DNA from: CALAMC01 sp964459465
GTDB lineage: Bacteria > Zixibacteria > MSB-5A5 > GN15 > PGXB01
Direction of reading: 5' to 3'
Length of the DNA: 64,000 nucleotides
Assembly (NCBI GenBank): GCA_964459465.1
Contig: CAYWLR010000017.1
Span: 1-64,000, forward strand
The notes below the pieces were generated by a model. The model saw nothing but the letters and a program-made list of their open reading frames with translations. It did no database searches and was not told where the DNA came from. This document shows, piece after piece, positions 25,713 through 34,528 of the stretch. Position numbers and translations under genes: made by a program. The first letter of the stretch is position 1, and each line of letters opens with the position of its first letter.

Positions 25713-26906
25713 TTAACCCCGCTTGTTTTCGGTTCTGACAAACCCCGACTCTTCCTTGACACGTCCTTGACGGATATAGTCAAGCCAGCCGGAAATCTCG
25801 CGCGCCGAAATAACAGGGCTGATTTCTTCCACAACGCCGCGGCAGTTCCGGCCATGGGTAGTCTGGTGTTCGGCCATTTTGGTCATTCGGTCACACAATT
25901 TGACGACATCCCCGGCCGGGAAATGATACCCGACCTTATACTTATCAATGTAATGAGGCATGTCCCCGACCCGAGAACAGATCACCGGCAATCCGGCCTG
26001 CATGGCTTCGCCAAACGTCAGCGGCAGGGAATCATGATGAGATGGGATAATCATGGCGGCCGCCCGTAACATGAGGTCATTAACCTTGCCCCGTTCCAGG
26101 TAACCGTGGAATATCACCGCCGTTTCCAGTCCCATGGCCGCGATGGCCAGACGGAGGCTGTGTTCGCATTGACCGTTGCCGATATAATGCAGTTTCCAGT
26201 CCGGATGTCCCTTGTGAAACTCCCGGAAAGCTGCCAGCAAGTCGAACACGCCGCGTGACGGCTCGATTCGACCCACGAAAACAAAAGATTTTTCGGTCGT
26301 ACCCTCGGATTTCATATCGAGATGGAGTTCATGAATACTCGGTATGAACAAACATGGCCTTTTGGCAATAGCTTCGGTTTTCTCCGCCAGCTCATAGCCG
26401 TCGGCATACAAACGGTCGGCCCCGTCCAGCACTTTTTTGACCAGGCACCCGGTGACGGGGCGGTGCGCCCAGATATTGATATCGGTCCCCAGTGCCCAGA
26501 CCGCGTAGGGAATACCGTGCCGCTGCGACAGCCGCCGGGCGATGTATCCCGAGGGCAGAGCCCACAAAGCGAGGATGGCATCGGGCGCCTTGCGCAAAAT
26601 CAGGTTTTCGCCGAGAATTCGCCCGTTGACAAAATACCTCATCAGGCTGATATACGTGGAAGGCGCCCAGCGGGGCATCTGCGATATCACCCGCCGCCCG
26701 TCGGAAAATTCGAAACGATGGACGGTACCATCAATAAAGTCGCAATTGCGACCGCGCGGTTCATAGTGCGGCGTCACCACGTCCACCTCGATATCCAGAC
26801 TCTTCAGGGCACGGTGAAAATCATGTACAAACGGCGAGGCGACGTCATCCGGCCCCGCCGGATAACGATTGGAAATAATCAGCAGTTTTTTGGGGAAGTA
26901 TGGCAT
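25713..26906 (-). CDS. Family 4-type glycosyltransferase
   Basis: 397 residues with a GT-B fold. The N-terminal acceptor domain starts LLIISNRYPAGPDDVASPFV, and the C-terminal nucleotide-sugar domain has VFVGRIEPSRGV and the FGEAMQAGLPVI motif, typical of GT4 retaining enzymes. It has no signal peptide and acts at the cytoplasmic face of the membrane. It lies 85 nt after the DUF2723 gene and 79 nt before the GND-Y repeat gene. Sugar and acceptor cannot be predicted. Confidence 0.8.
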   Translation of the reverse strand: MPYFPKKLLIISNRYPAGPDDVASPFVHDFHRALKSLDIEVDVVTPHYEPRGRNCDFIDGTVHRFEFSDGRRVISQMPRWAPSTYISLMRYFVNGRILGENLILRKAPDAILALWALPSGYIARRLSQRHGIPYAVWALGTDINIWAHRPVTGCLVKKVLDGADRLYADGYELAEKTEAIAKRPCLFIPSIHELHLDMKSEGTTEKSFVFVGRIEPSRGVFDLLAAFREFHKGHPDWKLHYIGNGQCEHSLRLAIAAMGLETAVIFHGYLERGKVNDLMLRAAAMIIPSHHDSLPLTFGEAMQAGLPVICSRVGDMPHYIDKYKVGYHFPAGDVVKLCDRMTKMAEHQTTHGRNCRGVVEEISPVISAREISGWLDYIRQGRVKEESGFVRTENKRG

Positions 26907-26990
26907 AGACCTCCACCCAATTTATTACGTGGACCGATAGTCAGGACGATGAAAAAGACTCGGCTTTTCCATCCCGCCGTAAGGCCGATT

Positions 26991-29060
26991 CTATTCCGAT
27001 GTCGTCGCGGCGGTGGCGGCGCCGATTTTTTTGGCGATGTCCTGCCCCAGCTGCAATGCTTCGACGTTGTATGGATCGATATCGAGCACGTCGGCGATAT
27101 ATTTCAGCGCCTCTTTGTAGCGACCGGCCCGGGCCAATGCCCGTGACAGGGTCAGCCGCATTTCGATGTTGTCGTTGTCTATATCAAGGGCCATGCGCAT
27201 AAGTTCCCAGGCCGGGCCGGGTGTATTCACCCGACTGAAATAGGCGCTGGTGTTGAACAACCAGCGGCTGACAAAATCTATTGTGGAAATTTCCTTCGGG
27301 TTGCCCTCGAGCATGCGGGCGGCTATGGCGATGAACCGGCCGCTGACCATGTGGTCGGGGATACCGTCGTACTTTTGATTCAGGTATCTGAAGACGACGC
27401 CGTGCGGTTCCAGACGGTCAACCGTGATACCGGTCACGCCGTACTGGACGAACACGTCCCGGCGGTCGAGATTGAGTTGACACAATCGGTCGGGCGTCAG
27501 TTCATCGACCGCGAAATCGGCCCCGGTGAATCCTTCGGGGTAAATCAAATCAGGGTATATATGCACCAGTCGCTTTCGATAATCATGCAAAGATAACGCC
27601 CGCGATGAGACGATTTTGATATCCGAAGCCGAGGAATCGGCCACGGCGAAATACCACAGCGGCAAAATCAGATCGTCGTCGGCGACCACAAGCAGCGAAT
27701 TGCCTGGAAGGTTGCCCAGAATTTCCTCGCAGATTATATCCGGGGCATTCACTTCCGACAAATCGGCGCGGTCCATATTTCTGGTCCCCGTGAAATAGAC
27801 AAAGATCCCCAGAAAAACCGAAAAATACACCGCGGCGTTTCGCGAAACAATGTAGCGACGCAATTGGTACAACGACCCGGAAACGGCGACCAGAAGCATG
27901 ACCGCCATAAACGGCGCCAGCAAACTGACCGTATCGGCATTTCGAACGGAGAATTCTGTCATCCACAGGACAAAAGCCAGATATGATAAAATCGCCAGGA
28001 TAAAAAACCAGTTCAGGCGGCGAGCCGCCCTGAATAACCCCCATAAACCGAGCGGCAACAAAGCCAGGGTCAGCCAGCCGATTTGCGCGCCCAGAAATTT
28101 CCCCACACTCTGAAAACGCAGCCAGTAGTCGGCCGCCGTCAATTTCGTAATGTCGGCCATATTTATCATCCCCGAAACCGCGGCCCCCAGCGACTGGAGA
28201 CTGTCGGGACGCCCCCAGCCGACCGATGGGTCAAGCGCGGTCCGAAGCGGCAGATAGACATAGGTCGAAAAAGACATAATCAGCAAAAGCCCCGCCGCCG
28301 TAATAAAAGCCGTCCGCGATTTGGCTTTATATATATGGACTATGAACATGAAAATAAATGGCGGAGCCATAACCAGCGCCGCGATCGGGTGATTGGCAAA
28401 ACTCAATGCATAAACCCATAACCCCGCCAGAAATGGGCGGTTCGAATTTTCGGCCAGGGCACGGGCGCAAAAATAAACCGCAAGAAGCGTCATGAATAAT
28501 TGTAATGAGTAAACCTCGGCTCGAACCGCCGACAGCCAGACCGGAAGACCGACGGCGAACAAAGCGGTCAGCGCAAAACAGACCAGCGCCACCATCGCCG
28601 GCGGCTGGGTGGCTCGCTCCAAATCGAGCATCTTCCCCGCCCGCTTTAAATCGGGACGGCGGAACAGCAGCTTCTTCCCGTCCATGATTTTTTGATAATC
28701 CTGCGCCGTCAGGGCCGGTACATTCATCAGTTGACGGGCCAGCATGTAAAAGACCATCACCGCCAACGCCGCGAAAAAGGCCGACATAAGATTGGCCGCA
28801 AAAGCCGCCGTCAGCCCCGGTATGGCGGCGAAGACCCTGCCCAAAAGGGTATATAGCGGATATGACGGTGACGGCGGGACGCCCAGAAGGTAATTGGTTG
28901 TCGCAAAGGCCGCCGAGTCACCCCAGAATATCGACGGGGCCATCATTTTTACATAAAATCCCAGCGCTCCAAAAAATATCACTATCGGCAACAACCAGCG
29001 CGATAATTGGGCCATTGTCCCCTTATCATCATATTCGATATGCTCGTCATGCTTTACCAT
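26991..29060 (-). CDS. DUF2723 multi-pass membrane protein with C-terminal TPR repeats
   Basis: 689 residues. About eleven transmembrane helices lie in the first two thirds, starting with the DUF2723 signature region (FWGDSAAFATTNYLLG and LYTLLGRVFAAIPGLT). A soluble part follows, ending in two TPR repeats (ALARAGRYKEALKYIADVLD). DUF2723 proteins are related to GT-C membrane glycosyltransferases using lipid-linked sugars and are common in FCB bacteria. An acidic Asp in FWGDSA is at the usual catalytic position. First gene of the run down to 20196; no consensus promoter was found upstream. Confidence 0.75.
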   Translation of the reverse strand: MVKHDEHIEYDDKGTMAQLSRWLLPIVIFFGALGFYVKMMAPSIFWGDSAAFATTNYLLGVPPSPSYPLYTLLGRVFAAIPGLTAAFAANLMSAFFAALAVMVFYMLARQLMNVPALTAQDYQKIMDGKKLLFRRPDLKRAGKMLDLERATQPPAMVALVCFALTALFAVGLPVWLSAVRAEVYSLQLFMTLLAVYFCARALAENSNRPFLAGLWVYALSFANHPIAALVMAPPFIFMFIVHIYKAKSRTAFITAAGLLLIMSFSTYVYLPLRTALDPSVGWGRPDSLQSLGAAVSGMINMADITKLTAADYWLRFQSVGKFLGAQIGWLTLALLPLGLWGLFRAARRLNWFFILAILSYLAFVLWMTEFSVRNADTVSLLAPFMAVMLLVAVSGSLYQLRRYIVSRNAAVYFSVFLGIFVYFTGTRNMDRADLSEVNAPDIICEEILGNLPGNSLLVVADDDLILPLWYFAVADSSASDIKIVSSRALSLHDYRKRLVHIYPDLIYPEGFTGADFAVDELTPDRLCQLNLDRRDVFVQYGVTGITVDRLEPHGVVFRYLNQKYDGIPDHMVSGRFIAIAARMLEGNPKEISTIDFVSRWLFNTSAYFSRVNTPGPAWELMRMALDIDNDNIEMRLTLSRALARAGRYKEALKYIADVLDIDPYNVEALQLGQDIAKKIGAATAATTSE

Positions 29061-29569
29061 ATTCTTCGCCTCATTTTTTGCCCTATTCCATAGTTCATCA
29101 GCCGGATCATCAGGTAAAACCGACCCGGATATACAGTATATTTTCGGCTGAAATGACCGGTACCTGAAGCGAAAACGTCAAAAAGTTTTTTTCTAAGTCG
29201 TTAGTCGGTAAACGGTTAAAATTGCATTTGATCGGTTATGGCGCCCTCATGCGCAGTTGGAGACCGGCCCGCCCAAGGCTTGTTAATAAAAGGGCACGAA
29301 TACACGTTCTGTCAGGTGCCGCTCCCGACCTCATCGGGAATGTCACCTGATATTAAATTATTGAAAAACGCAGGGTTACATGCTGGCTCCGTCGCGGCAG
29401 TTTGTTAAAAAAACAGTACCCATTGTGAATTTCCTATAAGTCAGATGTCCATAGGCCACCTGAAGCTTGAGGGATCTGCCCGTCCGTCCGCCCCGGCGTT
29501 GTGCCCGGTCGATCTTCAGATCGAGCGGGTTAGCGGTGATGAGACTTCGGCCCCGCCGTCCATACCGTA
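29061..29569. other. Non-coding gap with inverted repeats
   Basis: No supported gene. It holds an inverted repeat TCAGGTG/CACCTGA enclosing CCCGA/TCGGG (about 29309-29350), and a perfect palindrome TCGATCTTCAGATCGA (about 29511-29526). A 66-codon minus-strand frame (29376-29576) has no ribosome site and no recognised domain. Confidence 0.4.
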
Positions 29570-29602
29570 CAAACAAAAACGGCCGCCGGGGACGGCGACC
29601 GT
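29570..29602 (-). terminator. Rho-independent terminator of the first pilin gene
   Basis: Minus-strand stem of 10 bp with one G-T pair (29579-29602, ACGGTCGCCG / CGGCGGCCGT) followed by TTTTGTTT, 31 nt beyond the pilin stop. Confidence 0.85.
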
Positions 29603-29633
29603 CTTGATATATGGCAAACAGTGACCGGAAACT

Positions 29634-30065
29634 TTAGAGTATCGAGTCGTCCGAAGTACAGACCAGCTGACCCTGCTCGTTGATGGTCCAGGTATCCGGA
29701 GCGGCATCATCATCGAGGAGGGTGCTGTTGGCCGTGACCAGCAGGTTGGTCGCGGTGGCCGTGGTGATCGTGTAGTCATATATGGCGGAAGCCATGACCT
29801 CAACACCGATGGTGGCAAAGGCATTCGGGTTGGCGGCGTTGGCGGTAATACCCTGACCCCAGTACTGGTTATTCTGCTGGCGATAGGTGCGCTGCATGGT
29901 GTAAATCTGCTTGAGCAACTGCTTGGCTTCCGACTGCTTGGCTTTGGTGGTGGCAGTCATGAAACGCGGAATGGCCAAAGCGGCCAGAATGCCGATGATA
30001 ACGACCACGATCATCAATTCGATAAGGGTGAAACCCTTCTGGCGGTTGTGGAATTTGCTGAACAT
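29634..30065 (-). CDS. Type IV pilin-like major subunit (first copy)
   Basis: 143 residues from the ATG at 30065, fixed by AGGAGG 7 nt upstream. A short basic leader (MFSKFHNRQKG) precedes the prepilin peptidase site G/FTLIE, with Glu5 of the mature protein. The hydrophobic N-terminal helix (LMIVVVIIGILAALAIP) packs in the pilus core. The globular part is unusual: the shared QSEAKQLLKQIYTMQRTYRQQ segment and an acidic DDDAAPDTW end. It could be a PilA pilin or a type II pseudopilin. It is monocistronic, between a sigma54-type promoter and a terminator. Confidence 0.85.
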   Translation of the reverse strand: MFSKFHNRQKGFTLIELMIVVVIIGILAALAIPRFMTATTKAKQSEAKQLLKQIYTMQRTYRQQNNQYWGQGITANAANPNAFATIGVEVMASAIYDYTITTATATNLLVTANSTLLDDDAAPDTWTINEQGQLVCTSDDSIL

Positions 30066-30130
30066 TGTAAATCCTCCTACAGATTTTAATACTTTGGTTT
30101 TGGTTGTCATCTTTTTCCACGGGTGTATTA

Positions 30131-30148
30131 TGGCAAACCGGGTGCCAA
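30131..30148 (-). promoter_or_regulatory. Sigma54 (-24/-12) promoter of the first pilin gene
   Basis: On the minus strand TGGCAC (30142-30147), 5 nt, then TTGC (30133-30136). This is the exact consensus spacing for RpoN promoters. The -12 element lies about 68 nt upstream of the pilin ATG. The NtrC-family activator encoded at 30978 is the obvious regulator. Confidence 0.8.
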
Positions 30149-30288
30149 GGTGATTCGGCAATTTTCACCATTCTCAAGTTTTATCATAAGCTCATACCCC
30201 ACAACGGATAAAATGTCACCCTCGTATTCATATGTGGTTTAACGCCAACAGCTTTGGCCGCCGCCCCATACACCGGCCAATTGTCATT

Positions 30289-30304
30289 TGCCACAAATCT
30301 GGCA
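30289..30304. promoter_or_regulatory. Candidate upstream activator site for the pilin promoter
   Basis: Inverted repeat TGCCA-N6-TGGCA about 150 nt upstream of the -12 element, a normal distance for an NtrC-family enhancer site. Assigned from symmetry and position only. Confidence 0.3.
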
Positions 30305-30363
30305 TTTTGCAATTCATCTCCTATGGGAATAATCCCATCATTGTATTGCACCATAAGTACAAC

Positions 30364-30391
30364 AAAAAAGGCGTGCCATGGCGGGCACGCC
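30364..30391 (-). terminator. Rho-independent terminator of the second pilin gene
   Basis: Minus-strand stem GGCGTGCC / GGCACGCC (30370-30391) followed by six T residues, about 27 nt after the pilin stop. Confidence 0.85.
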
Positions 30392-30417
30392 TTGATTGTA
30401 ATTTTTTTGCCGTCAGA

Positions 30418-30840
30418 CTATAGCATGGCATCATCGGAGACGCAGGTCAAGACGCCGAGATGATTGATCGTCCAGATATCCGGCGCCGGGTCATCGTCGA
30501 GATTCAACGCTGTGGCCGTGGCCGTAAAGGTCATGGCGTCGGCGACTATTGAATAAGTGTAATTGGACGGGAGCATTATTTCAATCCAAATTTCTTTAAA
30601 GGCCTGGGGATTGGCGGCGCTGGCATCGGCGGCAGGGATAAAATAGGTATTGCCCTGCTGGCGGTAAGTCCGTTGATTGACATAGATTTGCTTTAATATC
30701 AGCTTGGCTTCGCTTTGTTTGGTTCTGACAGGAACCGCCATCAAACGCGGGATGGCCATGGCCGCCAGAATACCGATAATGACAACGACTATCATCAACT
30801 CGATCAGTGTAAAACCGGCTTTGAGTTTTATCTTATTCAC
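30418..30840 (-). CDS. Type IV pilin-like subunit (second copy)
   Basis: 140 residues from the GTG at 30840, which has GAGG 6 nt upstream; a GTG at 30852 would add four residues. Leader VNKIKLKAG, cleavage before FTLIELMIVVV, then the same hydrophobic helix as the first pilin. The globular domain is clearly paralogous to the first copy (QSEAKLILKQIYVNQRTYRQQ, DDDPAPDIWTIN, ending CVSDDAML) yet diverged in the middle. This points to an old tandem duplication with separate control: each copy has its own sigma54-like promoter and terminator. Confidence 0.85.
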   Translation of the reverse strand: MNKIKLKAGFTLIELMIVVVIIGILAAMAIPRLMAVPVRTKQSEAKLILKQIYVNQRTYRQQGNTYFIPAADASAANPQAFKEIWIEIMLPSNYTYSIVADAMTFTATATALNLDDDPAPDIWTINHLGVLTCVSDDAML

Positions 30841-30883
30841 TTCATACCTCACCTTTGCGATTGTGCCTGTTTAACAGGGTATA

Positions 30884-30902
30884 GGGCAAATATCATACCC
30901 GA
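30884..30902 (-). promoter_or_regulatory. Probable sigma54 promoter of the second pilin gene
   Basis: On the minus strand GGGTATG-N4-TTGC (30884-30900 with flanks) keeps the essential GG and GC at the correct spacing, with three differences in the -24 box. It lies about 45 nt before the GTG. Confidence 0.55.
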
Positions 30903-30977
30903 ATGACCGAGATAAAATTAAATTTCAAATTTCATACGTTCAGTCTCCGATTGTCCGATATTTGGACACCATCGACG

Positions 30978-32345
30978 TCATTTCGATTCCGTTTTGTCCA
31001 GTTGATATCGTTTCAACTTTCTATACAACGTGCTGTTGTCGATTCCCAGCATTTTGGCCGCCTTCGATTTCTGACCCTGCGCCTGATCCATGACGTAGTG
31101 AATATAAGCTTTTTCGATCGATTCCAGGGTCGGCGTCTTGGGATTGTCGTCGGTCACCATCGCCTCCCGGCGGTTTTCGACTATTTTCTGCGGAAAATCC
31201 GATATCTCGATAACCTCGTCCTTGGAAAGCAGAACCGCCCGCTCGATGCAATTCTCCAGTTCCCTGACGTTACCCGGCCAGTGATAGCGATACAGCACTT
31301 CCATGGCTTCCTGACTTATGTACTTGACCGGCAAATCGCTTCGCAGACAGTAATTTTTTATAAAATGATTGGCCAGAAGGGGAATATCCTCGACCCGTTC
31401 ACGCAGGGGAAGAATGTTAATCGGAATCACGTTGAGACGATAAAACAGATCCGACCGAAACTGCCCGGTCTTGACGTCTTCTTCGAGATTGGCATTGGTG
31501 GCCGCAATCAGGCGGACGTCAACCTGGATCGGGGCGGTCGCCCCGACCGGCGTGATCTGCTGGTCTTCCAGAACGCGCAGGAGTTTGACCTGAATGGCCG
31601 GCGACGTATTGCCGACCTCGTCGAGGAACATGGTGCCCCCGTCGGCGACTTTAAACAGCCCGTCCTTGTCCTTGACCGCTCCCGTAAACGCTCCCTTTTT
31701 ATAGCCAAACAATTCCGATTCGAGTAAATTTTCCGGCAGGGCGGCACAATTGATCGTCACGAACGGCCCCGACGCGCGCGGCGACGAAGTATGAATCGCG
31801 CGGGCGATTAAATCCTTGCCCGTACCCGACTCGCCGCGTATGAGTACCGTCGAATCAGTGGCCGAGATTTTACGGGCCAGTTCCTTGAGCTGGACGATAT
31901 CAGCCGATTGCCCGATGAAATCATCGAAGGAAAAATCCTGCTTCAACTGCTTTTTCAGAAACTCATTTTCGGTCTTGAGTTTCTTCCGGCTAACCGATTT
32001 TTCTATGACCAGTTTGATTTCGTCGACTTTAAATGGCTTGATGATATAATCCATCGCCCCGTGTTTCATGGCCTTGATAGCCGTGTCCACCGAGGCAAAC
32101 GCCGTCATGACGATAAAATCCTGATGGGGATTCGCCTTCTTGACTTCGCCCAGAAGCTCCATTCCGGACATCTCCGGCATCATCAGGTCGGCGATTATGA
32201 GATCGAAATTTTCCGATTGTGTTTTCTCGACGGCTTCCCGCCCCGACGAGGCCGTCGCCACCGAATAACCGTCTTTGGTCAGCATGATTTCCATGAAATC
32301 ACGCATTGATTGTTCGTCATCGACTACCAGTATCCGGGGTGCCAT
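30978..32345 (-). CDS. NtrC-family sigma54-dependent response regulator (PilR-like)
   Basis: 455 residues from the ATG at 32345, chosen because AGGGAG lies 4 nt upstream. Residues 3-120 are a receiver with phospho-acceptor Asp in DLIIADLMMPEMSG. The AAA+ domain has Walker A GESGTGKD and the sigma54-contact loop GAFTGA. The C-terminal Fis-type helix-turn-helix ends AAKMLGIDNSTLYRKLKRYQ. It binds enhancers and opens RpoN promoters. The two pilin genes downstream carry such promoters, so a PilR role is likely. No sensor kinase is adjacent. Confidence 0.92.
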   Translation of the reverse strand: MAPRILVVDDEQSMRDFMEIMLTKDGYSVATASSGREAVEKTQSENFDLIIADLMMPEMSGMELLGEVKKANPHQDFIVMTAFASVDTAIKAMKHGAMDYIIKPFKVDEIKLVIEKSVSRKKLKTENEFLKKQLKQDFSFDDFIGQSADIVQLKELARKISATDSTVLIRGESGTGKDLIARAIHTSSPRASGPFVTINCAALPENLLESELFGYKKGAFTGAVKDKDGLFKVADGGTMFLDEVGNTSPAIQVKLLRVLEDQQITPVGATAPIQVDVRLIAATNANLEEDVKTGQFRSDLFYRLNVIPINILPLRERVEDIPLLANHFIKNYCLRSDLPVKYISQEAMEVLYRYHWPGNVRELENCIERAVLLSKDEVIEISDFPQKIVENRREAMVTDDNPKTPTLESIEKAYIHYVMDQAQGQKSKAAKMLGIDNSTLYRKLKRYQLDKTESK

Positions 32346-32684
32346 ATATCTCCCTGTAACATTTAACTCAAAAGTCCCCAGCCCACATAAATACTGTTTC
32401 GGCAGCTGAAGCGCGTTTTGAAGGTGGCCATTTCGCAATGTTCAGATATTACACAGGCCACCCAGTGGTTATGCATCCTGAAGCGCTCACTCGGGTCGCT
32501 CACTGGCAAAACAGGCGCGTGAGCTGATAAATCTAATTTGAGCGACCCCCAGACGCCCTCGTCTGGCGGCTGTAATTATTGGCAAAAGGGTTCAATAGGT
32601 GATGATATTTCGGATGGACATCCGGTTGGAAACGGTCCTGTAATATCATGAAAGGGACATCCGTTTTCAGCCCACCCATTGTTG
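32346..32684. other. Intergenic region between the regulator and the DUF169 gene
   Basis: No supported gene. A hairpin CCAGACG-CCCT-CGTCTGG lies at about 32560-32577 without a T-run, so it is not a clear terminator. The rest shows no recognised element. Confidence 0.4.
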
Positions 32685-32714
32685 TTGACAGCCGTTTTAT
32701 CGTATTGATATATT
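32685..32714 (+). promoter_or_regulatory. Sigma70-type promoter of the DUF169 operon
   Basis: TTGACA (32685-32690), an 18-nt spacer and TATATT (32709-32714), followed by AAGGAGG just before the ATG at 32732. Confidence 0.7.
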
Positions 32715-32731
32715 AAGGCAAAGGAGGCCGC

Positions 32732-33511
32732 ATGCTCAATAAGCTGGATGAAGCGCTGGCCCGGTATGTTCGACCCGGTTCTTTCCCGCTGGCTATCAGA
32801 TTCCTCAAGGAGGGTGAAGAGTTTTCCGATAGAACCCGGCGGCCGAAGCGCGACATGAACATACAGGTGGCTGTCTGTCAGACCTTTTCTATGGCGCGCC
32901 GCTACGGCTGGCAGATTGCGGTCGGCGAGGAGGATATCAATTGCCCTCTGGCGCTGACGGCGTTCGGCTTTAAAAAAGAAACCGAAACCTTCTCCTGCGG
33001 TGAAATGTGCGCCGGGATGTTCACCGAAACCCGCTCCGCCGGGGCGCGAACCGAAGCCGAAGTGCCCCGCTTTTCGTTCCGGGAATATCGCTACATATTA
33101 ACCGCTCCTCTGGCGCGAGCCGACTTCCAGCCTCATGTTTATCTGGTTTATGGCAATTCGGCCCAGATCATGCGTCTGCTGGCGGCCGTGCTCTACAAAA
33201 AGGGCGGTTATCTGACCAGCAAGTTTTCCGCACGTCTCGACTGCGCCGATATCTGCATCGAAACCATGAAAACCGGCCAGGCCCAGGTGATTCTGCCCTG
33301 TTATGGCGACCGTGTTTTCGGACAAACGCAGGACGACGAAATGGCCTTGTCGTTCCCGGTCGCAACCGAGGACGATATTATCGCCGGACTGGAGGGAACC
33401 CATGACGGCGGCATCCACTACCCGGTTCCGACATTTTTGCGCTACAACCCGCAATACCCCAAACATTATTACCGGCTGTTCGAAGACTGGGAAAAACCGG
33501 AGAACAAGTAA
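32732..33511 (+). CDS. DUF169 family protein
   Basis: 259 residues, cytoplasmic. It matches the DUF169 pattern: LAIRFLKEGEEF near the N-terminus, conserved VCQTFSMARRYGW, CPLALTAFGF, and a Cys-containing LPCYGDRVFGQTQDDEMALSFP segment. Several Cys residues (CPLA, CGEMCAG, CADIC) could bind metal. The family has no proven reaction; it often neighbours corrinoid or methyl-transfer proteins. The stop overlaps the next start by 1 nt (ATGA-type coupling with the URO-D gene), so both probably act together. Strong AAGGAGG site. Confidence 0.75.
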   Translation: MLNKLDEALARYVRPGSFPLAIRFLKEGEEFSDRTRRPKRDMNIQVAVCQTFSMARRYGWQIAVGEEDINCPLALTAFGFKKETETFSCGEMCAGMFTETRSAGARTEAEVPRFSFREYRYILTAPLARADFQPHVYLVYGNSAQIMRLLAAVLYKKGGYLTSKFSARLDCADICIETMKTGQAQVILPCYGDRVFGQTQDDEMALSFPVATEDDIIAGLEGTHDGGIHYPVPTFLRYNPQYPKHYYRLFEDWEKPENK

Positions 33512-34506
33512 TGCCCGCCGGATTATCGCACCGTGAACGACTGAAAATGATCCTGGCCGGCGACAACCCGGACCGATTTGCGGCCTCGGTCTGGAGGCAT
33601 TTCTATCACCGGGAAACGACCGCCGAAAATCTGGCCGAAGCCATGATCGAATTTCAAAACCGTTTCGACTGGGATTTTTTAAAAATCAATCCCCGCGCCA
33701 GCTATCACATGGAAGACTGGGGACTCAAACTGGCCTGGTCAACCGACGAATTCGAAAAACATATTAAAACCGGATTCCCCGTCAAAAATCTGTCCGACTG
33801 GGACAATATCGGCGTCCTTAAGCCGACTGCCCCGGTGCTGGCCGAGCATCTCAAAGCCATCACTCTGATCAAAAAGGCTTTTCCTAAAGACCTGCCTTTG
33901 TTCATGACGGTCTTTAACCCGCTGGGGATCGCCCGCTATCTGGTCGGACGTGCCGACCTCCTTAAAGACCACTTGTCGCTCGATGAAAAACGTGTCATGG
34001 CGGCGCTGGAAAATATAACGAATACCTTCGAACTTTACGCCGCCGAGATTCGCAACGCCGGGGCCGACGGGCTTTTCTATGCAACTTTGGAATGGGCTTC
34101 ATCCGATATGATTACCTATGAACAATATGCCCGATGGTGTCGCCCTCTCGACCTGCGCATTATTGGAGCCGCCGGAAACGACGCCATCAACATCCTCCAC
34201 GTCTGCGGCGGAAATAATTTTGTCAGGGAACTTGCCGATTATCCGGTGCACATGGTCAACTGGGATGACGCCCATCCGACCAATATCAATCTCGACGACA
34301 GCTTTGCTATCCTTGGCGATAAAACGGTCGCCGCCGGGCTCGATTACACCGGCTGGCTCTTACAGGCATCACCCGAAGAAATTATTACCGAAATCGGGAA
34401 AATCAAAAAACGCATGGCCGGCAAAAGATTTATTTTTGCACCCGGATGCGCCATCGACCCGAAAGTTCCGTTTGACAATTTAATGGCCGTGAAAAACAGT
34501 CTTTAA
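33511..34506 (+). CDS. Uroporphyrinogen decarboxylase-family protein
   Basis: 331 residues with the URO-D TIM-barrel fold: SHRERLKMILAGDNPDR at the N-terminus, DGLFYATLEWASSDMI, ILHVCGGNN and the C-terminal FAPGCAIDPKVPFDNL. That last segment is typical of the MtaA/CmuA-like methyltransferase branch, where His and Cys near VCGG and GC bind zinc. True HemE begins differently. A methyl- or corrinoid-transfer role is inferred; substrate unknown. Coupled to the DUF169 gene upstream. Confidence 0.75.
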   Translation: MPAGLSHRERLKMILAGDNPDRFAASVWRHFYHRETTAENLAEAMIEFQNRFDWDFLKINPRASYHMEDWGLKLAWSTDEFEKHIKTGFPVKNLSDWDNIGVLKPTAPVLAEHLKAITLIKKAFPKDLPLFMTVFNPLGIARYLVGRADLLKDHLSLDEKRVMAALENITNTFELYAAEIRNAGADGLFYATLEWASSDMITYEQYARWCRPLDLRIIGAAGNDAINILHVCGGNNFVRELADYPVHMVNWDDAHPTNINLDDSFAILGDKTVAAGLDYTGWLLQASPEEIITEIGKIKKRMAGKRFIFAPGCAIDPKVPFDNLMAVKNSL

Positions 34507-34528
34507 CCATAATATCGTGGGAGGTAAT

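Noticed and set aside
26322..27146. 274-codon plus-strand frame over the glycosyltransferase and DUF2723 genes
   Set aside because: Spans the junction of two real minus-strand genes; low-complexity composition and no domain.
29376..29576. 66-codon minus-strand frame as a transposase relic
   Set aside because: No catalytic motif, ribosome site or recognised family; left as non-coding.
30903..31727. 274-codon plus-strand frame over the response regulator
   Set aside because: Antisense to the AAA+ domain; no homology sense.
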